A stretch of 64,000 bases of DNA, from the NCBI GenBank assembly GCA_963788285.1, contig CAWBGB010000007.1:248001-312000 (forward strand), in the 5' to 3' direction. This DNA is from Alicyclobacillus_A sp963788285. Its GTDB lineage: Bacteria > Bacillota > Bacilli > Alicyclobacillales > Alicyclobacillaceae. Shown here piece by piece: positions 39,300-48,337 of this stretch. The position numbers were made by a program, and so were the translations under genes. The notes under the pieces were generated by a model that was given only the letters and a program-made list of their open reading frames with translations, was not told where the DNA came from and made no database searches. The first letter of the stretch is position 1. The number at the start of each line of letters is the position of its first letter.

Positions 39300-40223
39300 A
39301 TGACGAAACTGTTCATCGACTGTGATCCAGGATTGGACGACGCGATTGCGATATTGCTGGCGGGTAAAGCACAAAATCTGCAACTTTGCGGTGTTTCCAC
39401 TGTCGCTGGCAACCAGACCCTGACAAAGACGACGGAAAATGCCCGGCGTATCGTCGGATTAGGCAACCTACAGTGTCCGGTGGTCAAAGGCGCAGCGAGG
39501 CCTTTGCTGCGTGAGCCCATCATTGCGGATGACGTGCACGGCGAGTCGGGTTTGGGCGGCGCCGAATTGCCACCTGTCGCTGCACCGCTTGCGGCTGAGA
39601 ACGCCATTCCGTGGATGGCCCAACAACTCCTCACAGAGGAGGAGCCGATGACGCTGGTTTCGATTGGGCCAATGACCAACACCGCGTTACTGCTGTCCAC
39701 GTTTCCAGATGTGAAGAAGAAGATTCAACGCATTGTCATGATGGGCGGCTCTGTCGGGCAAGGCAATGTGACGCCGTCCGCCGAGTTTAACATTCTAGCT
39801 GATCCAGAAGCCGCGAAAATTGTGTTCCGATCCGGGGTGCCGGTGAACATGGTTGGGTTGGACGTCACGTATCAAGTACTGGCCACCTCATCCACTGTGG
39901 AGAAAATCCGCAAACTGGACAATTCTGTTAGCGAGTACGTCAGCACCTGGCTTACAGATTACATCAACGCGTATTACAAAACCCATGGTATCGAAGGCGG
40001 AGCTCTACATGATCCTTTGGCAGTGGCGGTCCTCATGGACCACGACGTAGTTCAGTTTGAGGAGATGCACGTCGATGTGGAGACGCGTGGTGAACTCACC
40101 TACGGCCGTACCGTCTGTGCCCTGAAGGGTCAAACTGTAAAGGAGCCAAACGCACAGGTCGCAGTGGGGGTGAACTCCGAGCTGTTTTGGGACATGCTGC
40201 TCGAGGTTCTCATGCGGTACTAG
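39300..40223 (+). CDS. Nucleoside hydrolase
   Basis: A 307-residue inosine/uridine-preferring hydrolase (IUNH family) that splits ribonucleosides to base and ribose. The calcium-binding motif DCDPGLDDAIAIL is near the N terminus, followed by VAGNQTLTKTTENA, the central MMGGSVGQGNVTPSAEFN and the C-terminal HDPLAVAVLMD aspartate. The ATG at 39300 gives the family's usual start. An ATG at 39258, overlapping the thioesterase stop, would add 14 residues and cannot be excluded. Confidence 0.93.
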   Translation: MTKLFIDCDPGLDDAIAILLAGKAQNLQLCGVSTVAGNQTLTKTTENARRIVGLGNLQCPVVKGAARPLLREPIIADDVHGESGLGGAELPPVAAPLAAENAIPWMAQQLLTEEEPMTLVSIGPMTNTALLLSTFPDVKKKIQRIVMMGGSVGQGNVTPSAEFNILADPEAAKIVFRSGVPVNMVGLDVTYQVLATSSTVEKIRKLDNSVSEYVSTWLTDYINAYYKTHGIEGGALHDPLAVAVLMDHDVVQFEEMHVDVETRGELTYGRTVCALKGQTVKEPNAQVAVGVNSELFWDMLLEVLMRY

Positions 40224-40330
40224 GAATGGAATGGCGAAGGCGGAAGGGCCATCTGTGAAAAACATTTCACGTGAATCCGTTGTAGGTTAAGATTTTGCAA
40301 ACCACTGACTTGAAAATATTCATAAACTAC

Positions 40331-40351
40331 TTACTAAAATATATATAGTAA
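40331..40351. promoter_or_regulatory. AT-rich inverted repeat ahead of the ROK regulator
   Basis: TTACTA and TAGTAA around AAATATATA, about 110 bases before the regulator's start. ROK repressors often bind AT-rich palindromes near their own gene. Short arms make this tentative. Confidence 0.35.
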
Positions 40352-40459
40352 CTCTATTCAAAAAATAAGCGGAAAATGGTGAGTTCCATCCATCGGGAAC
40401 GGCATATTCCAAGCCTGCGAAAGGCGGTTATTCCAGTGAGTGTAACAGGTGGGAACGTG

Positions 40460-41283
40460 ATGGGGCTCAAGCAGATGAACAAGACAGCAGTCATACGGCT
40501 GTTGTTGCGGAAATCGCCACTGACCAAAGCGGAGGTCGCTTCGCGAGCCGAACTGACGTTTGCAACCGTTTCTAATTTGATTACGGAAATGCAGTCGGAA
40601 GGCTTGGTTTTGGAGGCAGGGTACGCCGAATCCAATGGTGGACGGAAGCCTGTGCTGTACAGTGTCAACCCGGACGCATTTTCCTTCATTGGGATTGACC
40701 TTCAGGTTGAGAAAATCGTGTGCGTCTTGACCAACTTTGAAGGTACGCTCGTGCACTCGGACATGATGACCTACCGAGTGGAAGAGGGGCCACATAACAC
40801 GGTAAGGGTCATTCAGACGCTGGTTCAGAAGGTTCTGGAAGCAACCCACACTCTGTTGGACAAGGTCCCAGCGATTGGCGTGTCTGCACCTGGGCCGATT
40901 GACAACGCGACAGGTGTCATCATCTCTCCACCGAATATGCCAGATGGCGTAACGTGCCGTTACGGGATTCTGTTGTCCTCAGAGTTTCACCTTCCCTGTT
41001 ATTTGGAGAAGGATGCCAACGCTGCAGCACTTGGAGAATCGCGTTTTGGCGCTGGCAAAAGGATGTGGACGACCTTGTGTACATTATGGTGGACGTTGGT
41101 ATCGGCGGAGGCCTCATCGTTCGCAACGAAATTTACCGAGGTTTTCTGGATGGCGCTGGTGAAATTGGCCACACCACGATGGACGTTACCGGACCTGCTG
41201 GCAACCTGAATACAAACAGCAGCCGTTCTCACGGAAACTCAATGCTCGACATTGTATGTTGGCGAAAGCTCGGTTGTCATTAA
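40460..41283 (+). pseudogene. ROK-family transcriptional regulator, frameshifted and truncated
   Basis: The N-terminal winged helix (MNKTAVIRLLLRKSPLTKAE; LTFATVSNLITEM) and the start of the sugar-kinase-like fold (FIGIDLQVEKIVCVLTNF; GVSAPGPIDNATGVI; KDANAAALGESRFGAGK) are intact. Near 41064 the frame changes, and the natural continuation (YIMVDVGIGGGLIVRNEIYR; DGAGEIGHTTMDV) is in the next frame. After GPAG the zinc-binding CxCGxxGC segment and the last 100 or so residues are absent. Start ATG 40460 behind AGGTGGGA. Confidence 0.85.
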
Positions 41284-41363
41284 GACAGACCGCGCTTGTT
41301 GATTTGAAAGAAATTTGACTAAGGGCTCACCCGGAGTGAACTTTAGAAACGTTTTTTCATGTG

Positions 41364-41954
41364 CTACGTGTCTGTGTCCCATTCTGATCTAGAAATGTAT
41401 ATAATTTCTGATGTATAAAAACCGATTTTTGTGAAATGACAAAATAACATGAATGTATTACATTGTTTCAGAATAAAATCATAGCCTTGTTGACTACACG
41501 AAAAAACAAATATGCCTTCTGTAGATTCTTTGAATCGCATTTTCGTTAAAATATTTTTACCTGCTTCGGATACAGCGTATGCAATGATTCTGTCTACAAA
41601 TATACCCCGTTTACGAAGTCTCTTGAGATGGTTTTGTAGGTGAAAGAACAAAAATTCCCCTTTGTAATATGGGAACTGTTGTTTATCTATTACGACGGAC
41701 GAGAGATAGCCACAGTATGTGCCCACGTGGTCGAAGGGGATTACCTTGCATTCTAGATTCCTGTCATGGATCATTCCCTTTTTGATTTCTCCGTACACTG
41801 ACGAATCAATCGGGTAGAGTGAAATGTAACCAACCAGATGATTATGATGTAAAACGACGATATCTGTAAAAGAGTTCAGCCCAACCCTTTCCAGTGTTGC
41901 TTTTGCATCGGATTGGTATTCAAGCGGATACACTTTTGAGTCTAGATTCAGCAA
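41364..41954 (-). CDS. GNAT-like hypothetical protein in an AT-rich patch
   Basis: A 196-residue frame with a GNAT-like layout: DIVVLHHNHLVGYISLYPID, then GYLSSVVIDKQ, LKRLRKRGIFVDRIIAYAVS and GKNILTKMRFKES. The start is doubtful. The TTG at 41954 has no good ribosome site, and the open frame continues upstream with protein-like sequence (SYRGERVFIIQYLQPDNVEK) to about 42057 without a start codon. The gene may therefore be 5'-truncated. Base composition is clearly more AT-rich than its neighbours, which suggests transfer from another source. Confidence 0.5.
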   Translation of the reverse strand: MLNLDSKVYPLEYQSDAKATLERVGLNSFTDIVVLHHNHLVGYISLYPIDSSVYGEIKKGMIHDRNLECKVIPFDHVGTYCGYLSSVVIDKQQFPYYKGEFLFFHLQNHLKRLRKRGIFVDRIIAYAVSEAGKNILTKMRFKESTEGIFVFSCSQQGYDFILKQCNTFMLFCHFTKIGFYTSEIIYISRSEWDTDT

Positions 41955-42689
41955 TTTCTCAACATTATCCGGTTGAAGATATTGGATTATGAAGACACGT
42001 TCACCTCTGTACGAATGGATCCTGATGATGTTGTTTTTATGTGTATGGCGATATATCTACTTTTATGTGATGGAACATACCCTAATGACAATGATTTTGT
42101 TTATCTATATTATTACATCAACCGGCCGAAATTTACATAATAATCTTTAAATTATAGTACGATTGTGCGATCCACCCCTTTGTGCAGATGGACATCATGG
42201 GTATGTATCCCCTCATGTGGCCCGTTGGCTCTGAGCCCGCTCTAGAGGTCCGATTCAAGGTGTTGCACGAGCGGGCTCCTACATACCTTGACGGCTTCGT
42301 GGAAAGCCGTTCACTGTCTCCGTAAGCATATGTAGCATATTATGCAGCTGTCTTCGGTGTCGGTGTTTCGCATATTGGTGAGGTGATGTTTCAAACCCTC
42401 ACCGACTACGTGCAGCGTGTCGTCATTCAGAGACAGCGAGCATTATGGAGATTGTTCCAGCTAAATTCGGTAGATACTCCGGAATGCTGGGAGGAGCGCC
42501 ATTACCCTTGCTCGAAAGCGTTGCGTTGTGACAGGTTTCATCATAGTTTCATCGTATCAGCTATCAACTTTAGCGATTTGCAACATAGTAGTGCAGTAGA
42601 AGTCTGCAAATCGCTCTGATATGGCTTCTGAGCCATTCATCCTCCTTATTCACTACACGAGATTGCATACAAAACCGGAGGGACTTGAT
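41955..42689. other. AT-rich and hairpin-containing stretch without a supported gene
   Basis: About 735 bases. The left part is AT-rich and continues the foreign patch. Perfect arms GAGCCCGCTC/GAGCGGGCTC (42233-42242 and 42268-42277) form a hairpin not followed by T residues. A 78-codon frame at 42383 has no protein-like character. Confidence 0.45.
42572..42615. promoter_or_regulatory. Inverted repeat upstream of the mannoside cluster
   Basis: AGCGATTTGCA (42572-42582) and TGCAAATCGCT (42605-42615) are perfect 11-base complements with a 22-base spacer, about 75 bases before the first GH130 gene. It is either an operator/leader structure for the mannoside genes or a hairpin. There is no T run. 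Confidence 0.5.
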
Positions 42690-43646
42690 GTGAGCATACC
42701 TATACCCCGCGTGTCATTTCCGTTTGGTCCGTTTGTCAAAAACGAAAAGAATCCCATTCTGAGGCCGCAGGGAGACTCGTGGGAAGCCAAGGATTTATTC
42801 AACCCTGCCGCGGTAGTCAAGGACGGCAAGGTGTACATCCTCTACCGCGCGGAGGATCATGCCGGGGCTGGGGAGTGGAACGGAACCAGCCGCATTGGGA
42901 TTGCCGTCAGCGAAGACGGCGTGCACTTTGAACGCCACCCAGAGCCGGTACTTGTGCCAACTGAGAGCTATGAATTGCCGGGTGGATGCGAAGATCCTCG
43001 CGTGACGCAGATTGGCGACACGTATTACCTGACGTACACAGGGTTTGATGGACACTCTGCAACCCTATGCTTGGCCACGTCAAAGGATCTCTACACATGG
43101 GAAAAACACGGGGTTCTGTTTCCCGATTGGACCGAAGGATCCGACAGGGTGTGGTCGAAGTCCGGGGCGATTCTGTCCGAACCCATTAACGGGAAGTACA
43201 TCATGTACTTCGGCGATACAAGTATCTGGATTGCGTATTCGGAAGACTTGATTCACTGGACGCCGGTGAAAGAACCCGTGTTCACTCCGTCCGCTGATCC
43301 TGAGGCGTTTGACAGCGCGCTGATTGAGCCTGGCCCGCAACCGATATTGACGGATGACGGTATCCTGTTGATTTACAACGCTGCGAGAGTGATCACAGAC
43401 CCGCAAGATCCGTCCTTTGGCAAACTCCGCTACGCTGCTGGGCAGGTCTTGCTGTCGAAGGAAGATCCGACCAAAGTCTTGAAACGCACGGAAACACCGT
43501 TTTTCGTCCCAGGTACGCACGACGAGATCGTTGGACAGGTCGGCAACGTGGTATTTGTCGAGGGCTTGGTGGAGTATCAAGGAGCGCACTACCTGTACTA
43601 CGGGATGGCCGATTCCAAAATCGGCGTGGCCATCTACCGCCGTTAA
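42690..43646 (+). CDS. GH130 beta-mannoside phosphorylase (first copy)
   Basis: A 318-residue five-bladed beta-propeller of glycoside hydrolase family 130. These enzymes split beta-1,2- or beta-1,4-mannosides with phosphate to give mannose 1-phosphate. Blade repeats with internal DP-type motifs are visible (FNPAAVVKDGKVYILYRAED; GGCEDPRVTQIGDTYYLTYT; SDRVWSKSGAILSEPINGKY; DEIVGQVGNVVFVEG). The Glu-Asp pair in GGCEDPRV holds the general-acid aspartate of the family. The frame is open to 42621, but GTG 42690 has CGGAGGGA upstream and gives the usual length. First of three genes on one strand. Confidence 0.88.
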   Translation: MSIPIPRVSFPFGPFVKNEKNPILRPQGDSWEAKDLFNPAAVVKDGKVYILYRAEDHAGAGEWNGTSRIGIAVSEDGVHFERHPEPVLVPTESYELPGGCEDPRVTQIGDTYYLTYTGFDGHSATLCLATSKDLYTWEKHGVLFPDWTEGSDRVWSKSGAILSEPINGKYIMYFGDTSIWIAYSEDLIHWTPVKEPVFTPSADPEAFDSALIEPGPQPILTDDGILLIYNAARVITDPQDPSFGKLRYAAGQVLLSKEDPTKVLKRTETPFFVPGTHDEIVGQVGNVVFVEGLVEYQGAHYLYYGMADSKIGVAIYRR

Positions 43647-43705
43647 TGTCGTCGCGTAGATCTGTCACCTGACGAACTCGTACGTTGCACAGGAGGAATG
43701 TGCAC

Positions 43706-44764
43706 ATGAAGGTCTACCGATACAAAGAAAACCCGCTTGTCACTCCGAAGGATGTCCCACCGTTACGGCCGGACTTCGAAGTGATTGGCACCTTCAACGC
43801 TGGCATTGCTGAATACAATGGCGAAGTAATCATGCTGCTGCGCGTGGCGGAGCGCCCCATCAGTACGGACGCTCACATCGTTAAAGCGCCGGTGTTCAAC
43901 CCAAGTACGAAGGAATTGGTCATCAAGGAGTTCGACGTACGGGACCATGCGTACGATTTTTCCGATCCGCGCGTCATCCGCGAACGGGGCAAGGAAACAT
44001 GGTCCTACCTGACTTCGCTCTCGTATTTGCGGATTGCGCGTAGCCCAGACGGTCACAACTTCACTGTCGATGACGGGGCGTTTCTATTTCCAGCCGATGC
44101 ACTGGAGACGTTCGGCATCGAGGATCCACGCATCACGTTCATCGAAGGTAAGTACTACATTACGTTTAGTGTGGTGTCGCCGTTCGGAGTGGGAGTCGGT
44201 CTGGCGGTTACCACTGACTTTGTCCATGCGGACAGGCTTGGGGTCATCTTTCCGCCGGAAAACAAGGACGTGGTGTTGTTCCCCGAACGCATCCACGGCA
44301 AGTACTACGCATTGCACCGCCCCGTACCGAAAGGGGCGGGTGCCCCGGAAATCTGGATTGCGGAATCGGACAACCTGCTCTACTGGGGCAATCACCGTCA
44401 CCTGTTAGGACTCCGCCCGGATCACTGGGACAACACCCGCATCGGTGCGGGGGCTGTGCCCATCAAGACGGAGAAAGGATGGCTGGAACTGTACCACGGT
44501 GCGGACGAAAAGAACCGCTACTGCATGGGCGCCGTGCTGCTAGATCTCGACAATCCAGCAAAGGTGCTGGCACGCACTGAGAGACCCATCCTTGTGCCGG
44601 AAGCTCCTTATGAAACGGACGGGTTCTTTGGCAATGTCGTATTCTCTTGCGGTGCGCTGGTCGACGGGGACACGGTGAAGATGTACTACGGCGTCGCGGA
44701 CACGTCGATGGCCTGCGCGGAGTTGAGTTTGAGCGAGATCATGTCGGCGTTGACCTTTTGCTAA
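43706..44764 (+). CDS. GH130 beta-mannoside phosphorylase (second copy)
   Basis: A 352-residue GH130 protein from a different subgroup than its upstream neighbour. It begins VYRYKENPLVTPKDVPP with FNAGIAEYNGEVIMLLRVAE in the first blade, the acid motif FGIEDPRITFIEGKYYITFS, then LFPERIHGKYYALHRP and YHGADEKNRYCMGAVLLDL. The pairing of two GH130 enzymes with different subsites is common in mannooligosaccharide pathways, where one handles the disaccharide. Exact linkage cannot be read. ATG 43706 behind AGGAGG; 59 bases after the first copy and 22 before the mannosidase. Confidence 0.88.
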   Translation: MKVYRYKENPLVTPKDVPPLRPDFEVIGTFNAGIAEYNGEVIMLLRVAERPISTDAHIVKAPVFNPSTKELVIKEFDVRDHAYDFSDPRVIRERGKETWSYLTSLSYLRIARSPDGHNFTVDDGAFLFPADALETFGIEDPRITFIEGKYYITFSVVSPFGVGVGLAVTTDFVHADRLGVIFPPENKDVVLFPERIHGKYYALHRPVPKGAGAPEIWIAESDNLLYWGNHRHLLGLRPDHWDNTRIGAGAVPIKTEKGWLELYHGADEKNRYCMGAVLLDLDNPAKVLARTERPILVPEAPYETDGFFGNVVFSCGALVDGDTVKMYYGVADTSMACAELSLSEIMSALTFC

Positions 44765-44786
44765 GGCATGGAGGCGAGACACACGC

Positions 44787-47387
44787 ATGGTGACGCTATC
44801 GAATTGGAAGCTCCAGTCCTTCGACGACGGTCAGGTTCCAGACTTAGTGGTGGCCCATCCGGATTACATCGACCACTTTTGGATGTCGGCGAAGGTGCCT
44901 GGCGACGTGCACTCCACCCTCATTGACAAGAAGATCATTGAACACCCGTTCTTTGGGCACAACGACCTCAAGTGCCGCTGGATTGAGGAAAAAGTCTGGT
45001 GGTACCGAACCGAGTTTCACTGGGATGAGGACCTCCAACCGGACGAGCGGATGGAATTGACGTTCGAAGGTCTCGATACATTTGCCACTATCTATCTGAA
45101 CGGCGTGGAACTCGCCTTTTCGGACAATATGTTTGTGCCTGTGACGTTGGACGTGACGCGTGAACTGGTGCGCGGAAAGAACGTAGTCGCCGTAAAGTTT
45201 GACCCTGTCTCCAAACACGTTGGCGGCAAGGAAATGACGTATTGGTCGGGGTTTAGCAAAGAGCGCATCTGGGCACGCAAGGCGCAGATGAACTTTGGTT
45301 GGGACTGGGGGCCGAGGCTTGTCACGGTCGGCATCTGGCAACCGGTCCGACTCGCGAAAAGGAAGTACGCAAAGTGGGACTCGGTATATGCGAGAACGAT
45401 TTCGATAAACGAACAGGAAGCCGTGGTTGCCGTGGATCTTCACGTACATACCTTTCGTCGCAGGCCTGTGGGGTACGGCGCGGCATCGGTTGCTGAGCCG
45501 CCCCGGAAACTGACGGCTGTGGTTACACTGCAGGATGAGGATACGCTCGTCAAGACCCGAGTGAACTTGGGGGAAACTCCTACCACCGCTAGGTTGTGCG
45601 TACCGAATCCGAAACTGTGGTGGACCAGGGACCTGGGTACTCCACATCTGTATCAGCTGTCTGCGACACTCTACGTCGACGGGGAGGCGGTGGACACGTT
45701 TACCTCTGCGTTCGGCATCCGTAGCCTACGCGTGAAGCAAAAAGCGGAAGACGGGAGGAACGTGTTCACTTTCGTGCTGAACGGCAAAGAAATATTTGCG
45801 AAGGGAGCCAACTGGATTCCCGTCGACAGCTTCATTGGTGCAGCACCGGATTCACGGTACCGACACCTCATTTCGCTGGCCGGGGAAGCCGGCATGAACA
45901 TGTTGCGGGTGTGGGGCGGAGGGATTTACGAGAAACCGGTGTTTTACGAGGAATGTGACAAGCAGGGAATTCTGGTTTGGCAGGATTTCATGTTTGCGTG
46001 TGCTCTGTATCCCGACTACAACACAAACTTCATGGCCAACGTGGAAAGGGAAATTGTGCATGTTGTGAAGCGACTGCGGAATCACGCCTGCCTTGCGCTC
46101 TGGTGCGGTAACAATGAAAACGACTGGATCTACGAGTCGATGCTGTCGAGTGGCACCATCCAAACCCCATTTTACGGCGAGAAGATCTACCACGAGATGA
46201 TGCCAGCGCTACTTGCGGAATTGGATCCGGCCCGCTTGTACTGGCCGAGCTCTCCGTATGGAGGAAATGATCACAACTCGGCGGAGGAAGGGGACAGGCA
46301 CAATTGGCAAGTTTGGCACGGCCAGGTTTATCCACGGAAGTTCGGCGAACCAGAACGCATAGACTACAGTGTTGAAGGCGTCTCCTTCAAAAACTTTGCG
46401 AAATGTCTATCCACATTTGTCAGCGAGTTCGGTATGCATGCAGCGTCCAATCGGTACACTTTGGAACGGTGGATCCCGGAGGGACAATGTTTCTGGGGGA
46501 GCGACGAGTTGGCCTATCGCAACAAGGACTACCACCATCCCAAGGGACTCCTGCTCATGGAAGGCTATACCGGGATCCCGGAAAATCTCGAGGAATACGT
46601 CAATTACTCGATGCTGACGCAAGCTGAAGGTTTAAAGTATGGAGTAGAACACTACAGGCGAAGGAAGTTCCAGTCCAGTGGGACGCTGTTTTGGCAGCTG
46701 AACGATTGTTGGCCGGGCACCAGTTGGTCTGTGATTGACTACCACTTGTTGCCCAAAGCCGCATACTTTTACGCCAAACGGTTCTTCGCTCCGATTCTCC
46801 TCTCCGCGAACTTCGACGACGCTGGACATGTTGAACTGTGGGTGGTCAACGACACCTTGCAGGATTACAAAGATCAAATTCATGTGGAGGTCATCGACTT
46901 CACCGGCAACGTCGTTTGGGAACACATACAGGATGTTTGTGTGGCCGACAACGGAACGCTCAAATTTCTGGAGTTGACTGAAACGGAGATGTTGGGTGGG
47001 GTAGATGCGCGCCGCGCCGTCCTTCGCCTGTCTTCGAAGAGCGGCAAAGCACCGACGAATATGTACTATTTTCGCGACCACAGAGACCTGTTGCTACCTT
47101 GCGCGACGTTGACGGCCGAGGTGGACACGGCCGGAAAGACGGTTACCGTTTCCACGGACCATCACGCGCGGATGGTGAACATCGCGTTCCATCAACCACA
47201 TGTCACTTGGAGTGATAACCACTTCGACCTCATCGCAGGAGAGACGAAGGTAGTTGAGATAGGGCATCTCGACGGAGATGTCGACTTCTCGACCATTCGT
47301 GTGTCGGCCATCAACGCCTCAGTGGCGCACATCTCCTTCGTCAAGACCGGGAGGACTTCCGCTCATATGCCTGTTCGATTCTCGTAA
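44787..47387 (+). CDS. GH2 beta-mannosidase
   Basis: An 866-residue exo-beta-mannosidase. The jelly-roll sugar-binding domain starts near residue 10 (WWYRTEFHW; TFEGLDTFATIYLNGVEL). The GH2 immunoglobulin-like domain follows, then the TIM barrel. The acid/base glutamate is in LWCGNNENDW near residue 440 and the nucleophile in FVSEFGMHAAS near residue 550. WQLNDCWPGTSWSVIDY is the conserved aglycone-side block. No signal peptide, so it acts on imported oligosaccharides. RBS GGAGGCGAG. Its 3' end overlaps the convergent minus-strand gene by 47 bases. Confidence 0.93.
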   Translation: MVTLSNWKLQSFDDGQVPDLVVAHPDYIDHFWMSAKVPGDVHSTLIDKKIIEHPFFGHNDLKCRWIEEKVWWYRTEFHWDEDLQPDERMELTFEGLDTFATIYLNGVELAFSDNMFVPVTLDVTRELVRGKNVVAVKFDPVSKHVGGKEMTYWSGFSKERIWARKAQMNFGWDWGPRLVTVGIWQPVRLAKRKYAKWDSVYARTISINEQEAVVAVDLHVHTFRRRPVGYGAASVAEPPRKLTAVVTLQDEDTLVKTRVNLGETPTTARLCVPNPKLWWTRDLGTPHLYQLSATLYVDGEAVDTFTSAFGIRSLRVKQKAEDGRNVFTFVLNGKEIFAKGANWIPVDSFIGAAPDSRYRHLISLAGEAGMNMLRVWGGGIYEKPVFYEECDKQGILVWQDFMFACALYPDYNTNFMANVEREIVHVVKRLRNHACLALWCGNNENDWIYESMLSSGTIQTPFYGEKIYHEMMPALLAELDPARLYWPSSPYGGNDHNSAEEGDRHNWQVWHGQVYPRKFGEPERIDYSVEGVSFKNFAKCLSTFVSEFGMHAASNRYTLERWIPEGQCFWGSDELAYRNKDYHHPKGLLLMEGYTGIPENLEEYVNYSMLTQAEGLKYGVEHYRRRKFQSSGTLFWQLNDCWPGTSWSVIDYHLLPKAAYFYAKRFFAPILLSANFDDAGHVELWVVNDTLQDYKDQIHVEVIDFTGNVVWEHIQDVCVADNGTLKFLELTETEMLGGVDARRAVLRLSSKSGKAPTNMYYFRDHRDLLLPCATLTAEVDTAGKTVTVSTDHHARMVNIAFHQPHVTWSDNHFDLIAGETKVVEIGHLDGDVDFSTIRVSAINASVAHISFVKTGRTSAHMPVRFS

Positions 47388-47790
47388 TCAGCATATGATA
47401 GGCGGTCGCCACATCTTGATAATCTGCTTCTTCGCTCGATTGGAACTGCCACAGTAGCTGCTCGAACGCTTTCAGGCCTTCCCTCACAGGTTGCTCCAAG
47501 AGGTGAAGGCCTTCGTACAGTAACGGGCGCATCTTCTCGACATACGGCTGTGTGTTTACTTCAGTCACATCAAAATGAAACAGCGCGTATTCGGCGTGAA
47601 TTTTGAGTACTTCGTTGTATATCTGAAACCGTCGGTCACTCTCGGCAAAGGATTTTTGCAGCATGGCGAGTTGCTGTTGGCTGCGCATCTGCTGGTTTCC
47701 GGCCACAATACTGCCCAGCACCCCCACGCAAGCCCCCAATATACCCGTTGCTCCTGTGATTGCGGTTGGCACCCAATCAGCATTCACCAT
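47341..47790 (-). CDS. Membrane-anchored hypothetical protein
   Basis: A protein of about 149 residues with one N-terminal membrane helix (AITGATGILGACVGVLGSIV) and a helical, charged soluble part (SFAESDRRFQIYNEVLKIHA; LHLLEQPVREGLKAFEQLLW). The frame opens at 47823, but ATG 47790 follows GGTGGGGAT and begins MVNADW directly before the helix. It ends inside the 3' end of the beta-mannosidase gene. Similar small proteins of unknown function are scattered in Firmicutes. No clear functional link to its neighbours. Confidence 0.6.
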   Translation of the reverse strand: MVNADWVPTAITGATGILGACVGVLGSIVAGNQQMRSQQQLAMLQKSFAESDRRFQIYNEVLKIHAEYALFHFDVTEVNTQPYVEKMRPLLYEGLHLLEQPVREGLKAFEQLLWQFQSSEEADYQDVATAYHMLITRIEQAYERKSSRS

Positions 47791-47973
47791 GATATCCCCA
47801 CCCATGCAATCACTTCTCATCAATCAATGTACAGTGGGTTCACAACTATCATGAATGCCAAAATCGAAAACTGCTGTGATGAAACCGTTGCAGTGAATAC
47901 TGCAAAGGCCCGCTGTCTGCGGTTGCAGGCCGTGGCCTGTTGTTCTTGTCGGCGTCGGTCGTACAAAAAATAG

Positions 47974-48337
47974 GTATTTGGTCAAAGGTATAGGCCTTTA
48001 CAGTGCTGAGGCCTTGCGACATACATGTACAGCATGCTGCGGTAAGGGGAGGGTATGGATGGTCGGAGTGCTGGACGGATACATGCGTTGGTTGAATACA
48101 CGCGCTGGGAAGTCGTGTTTCTGACGATTTTCGTTTTGTTTACGTGCGCGTTTCTGCATCGGGTGCCGCCTATTTACTTCGGAATCGGAGGTTGTTCACA
48201 AAATGGATGTGTTCGAACAAGCCTGGTTCGCACAGGGGTTCTGTTTTTGGTAAGGCGCGGACAAACAAGCGGTACATACGATGAGGAAGAAGATCATGAC
48301 ATGGACGTGAAAGCGGCCGACGGTAAGGAGGAGCGGG
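47974..48337. other. Upstream region of the TOMM operon, with micro-ORFs
   Basis: No conventional gene is certain here. AGGGGAGGG (about 48045-48053) precedes two overlapping starts. ATG 48059 opens a 21-codon frame ending RAGKSCF, and ATG 48055 opens a 114-codon frame with a membrane helix (VVFLTIFVLFTCAFLH) that runs into the first TOMM gene. GGAGG at 48187-48191 precedes a 16-codon frame at 48203-48253. The longer frame looks less likely because its second half is highly charged and overlaps the next start. Confidence 0.4.
48203..48253 (+). CDS. Micro-ORF, speculative peptide ahead of TOMM genes
   Basis: A 16-residue frame, MDVFEQAWFAQGFCFW, with GGAGG 11 bases before the ATG. It has an acidic start and an aromatic end with one cysteine, 84 bases before the first TOMM maturation gene. 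The spacing of the ribosome site is longer than ideal. It may be a precursor peptide, a leader peptide or chance. Confidence 0.25.
   Translation: MDVFEQAWFAQGFCFW

Noticed and set aside
42233..42277. Hairpin GAGCCCGCTC/GAGCGGGCTC as a terminator
   Set aside because: No T run follows, and no gene ends nearby.
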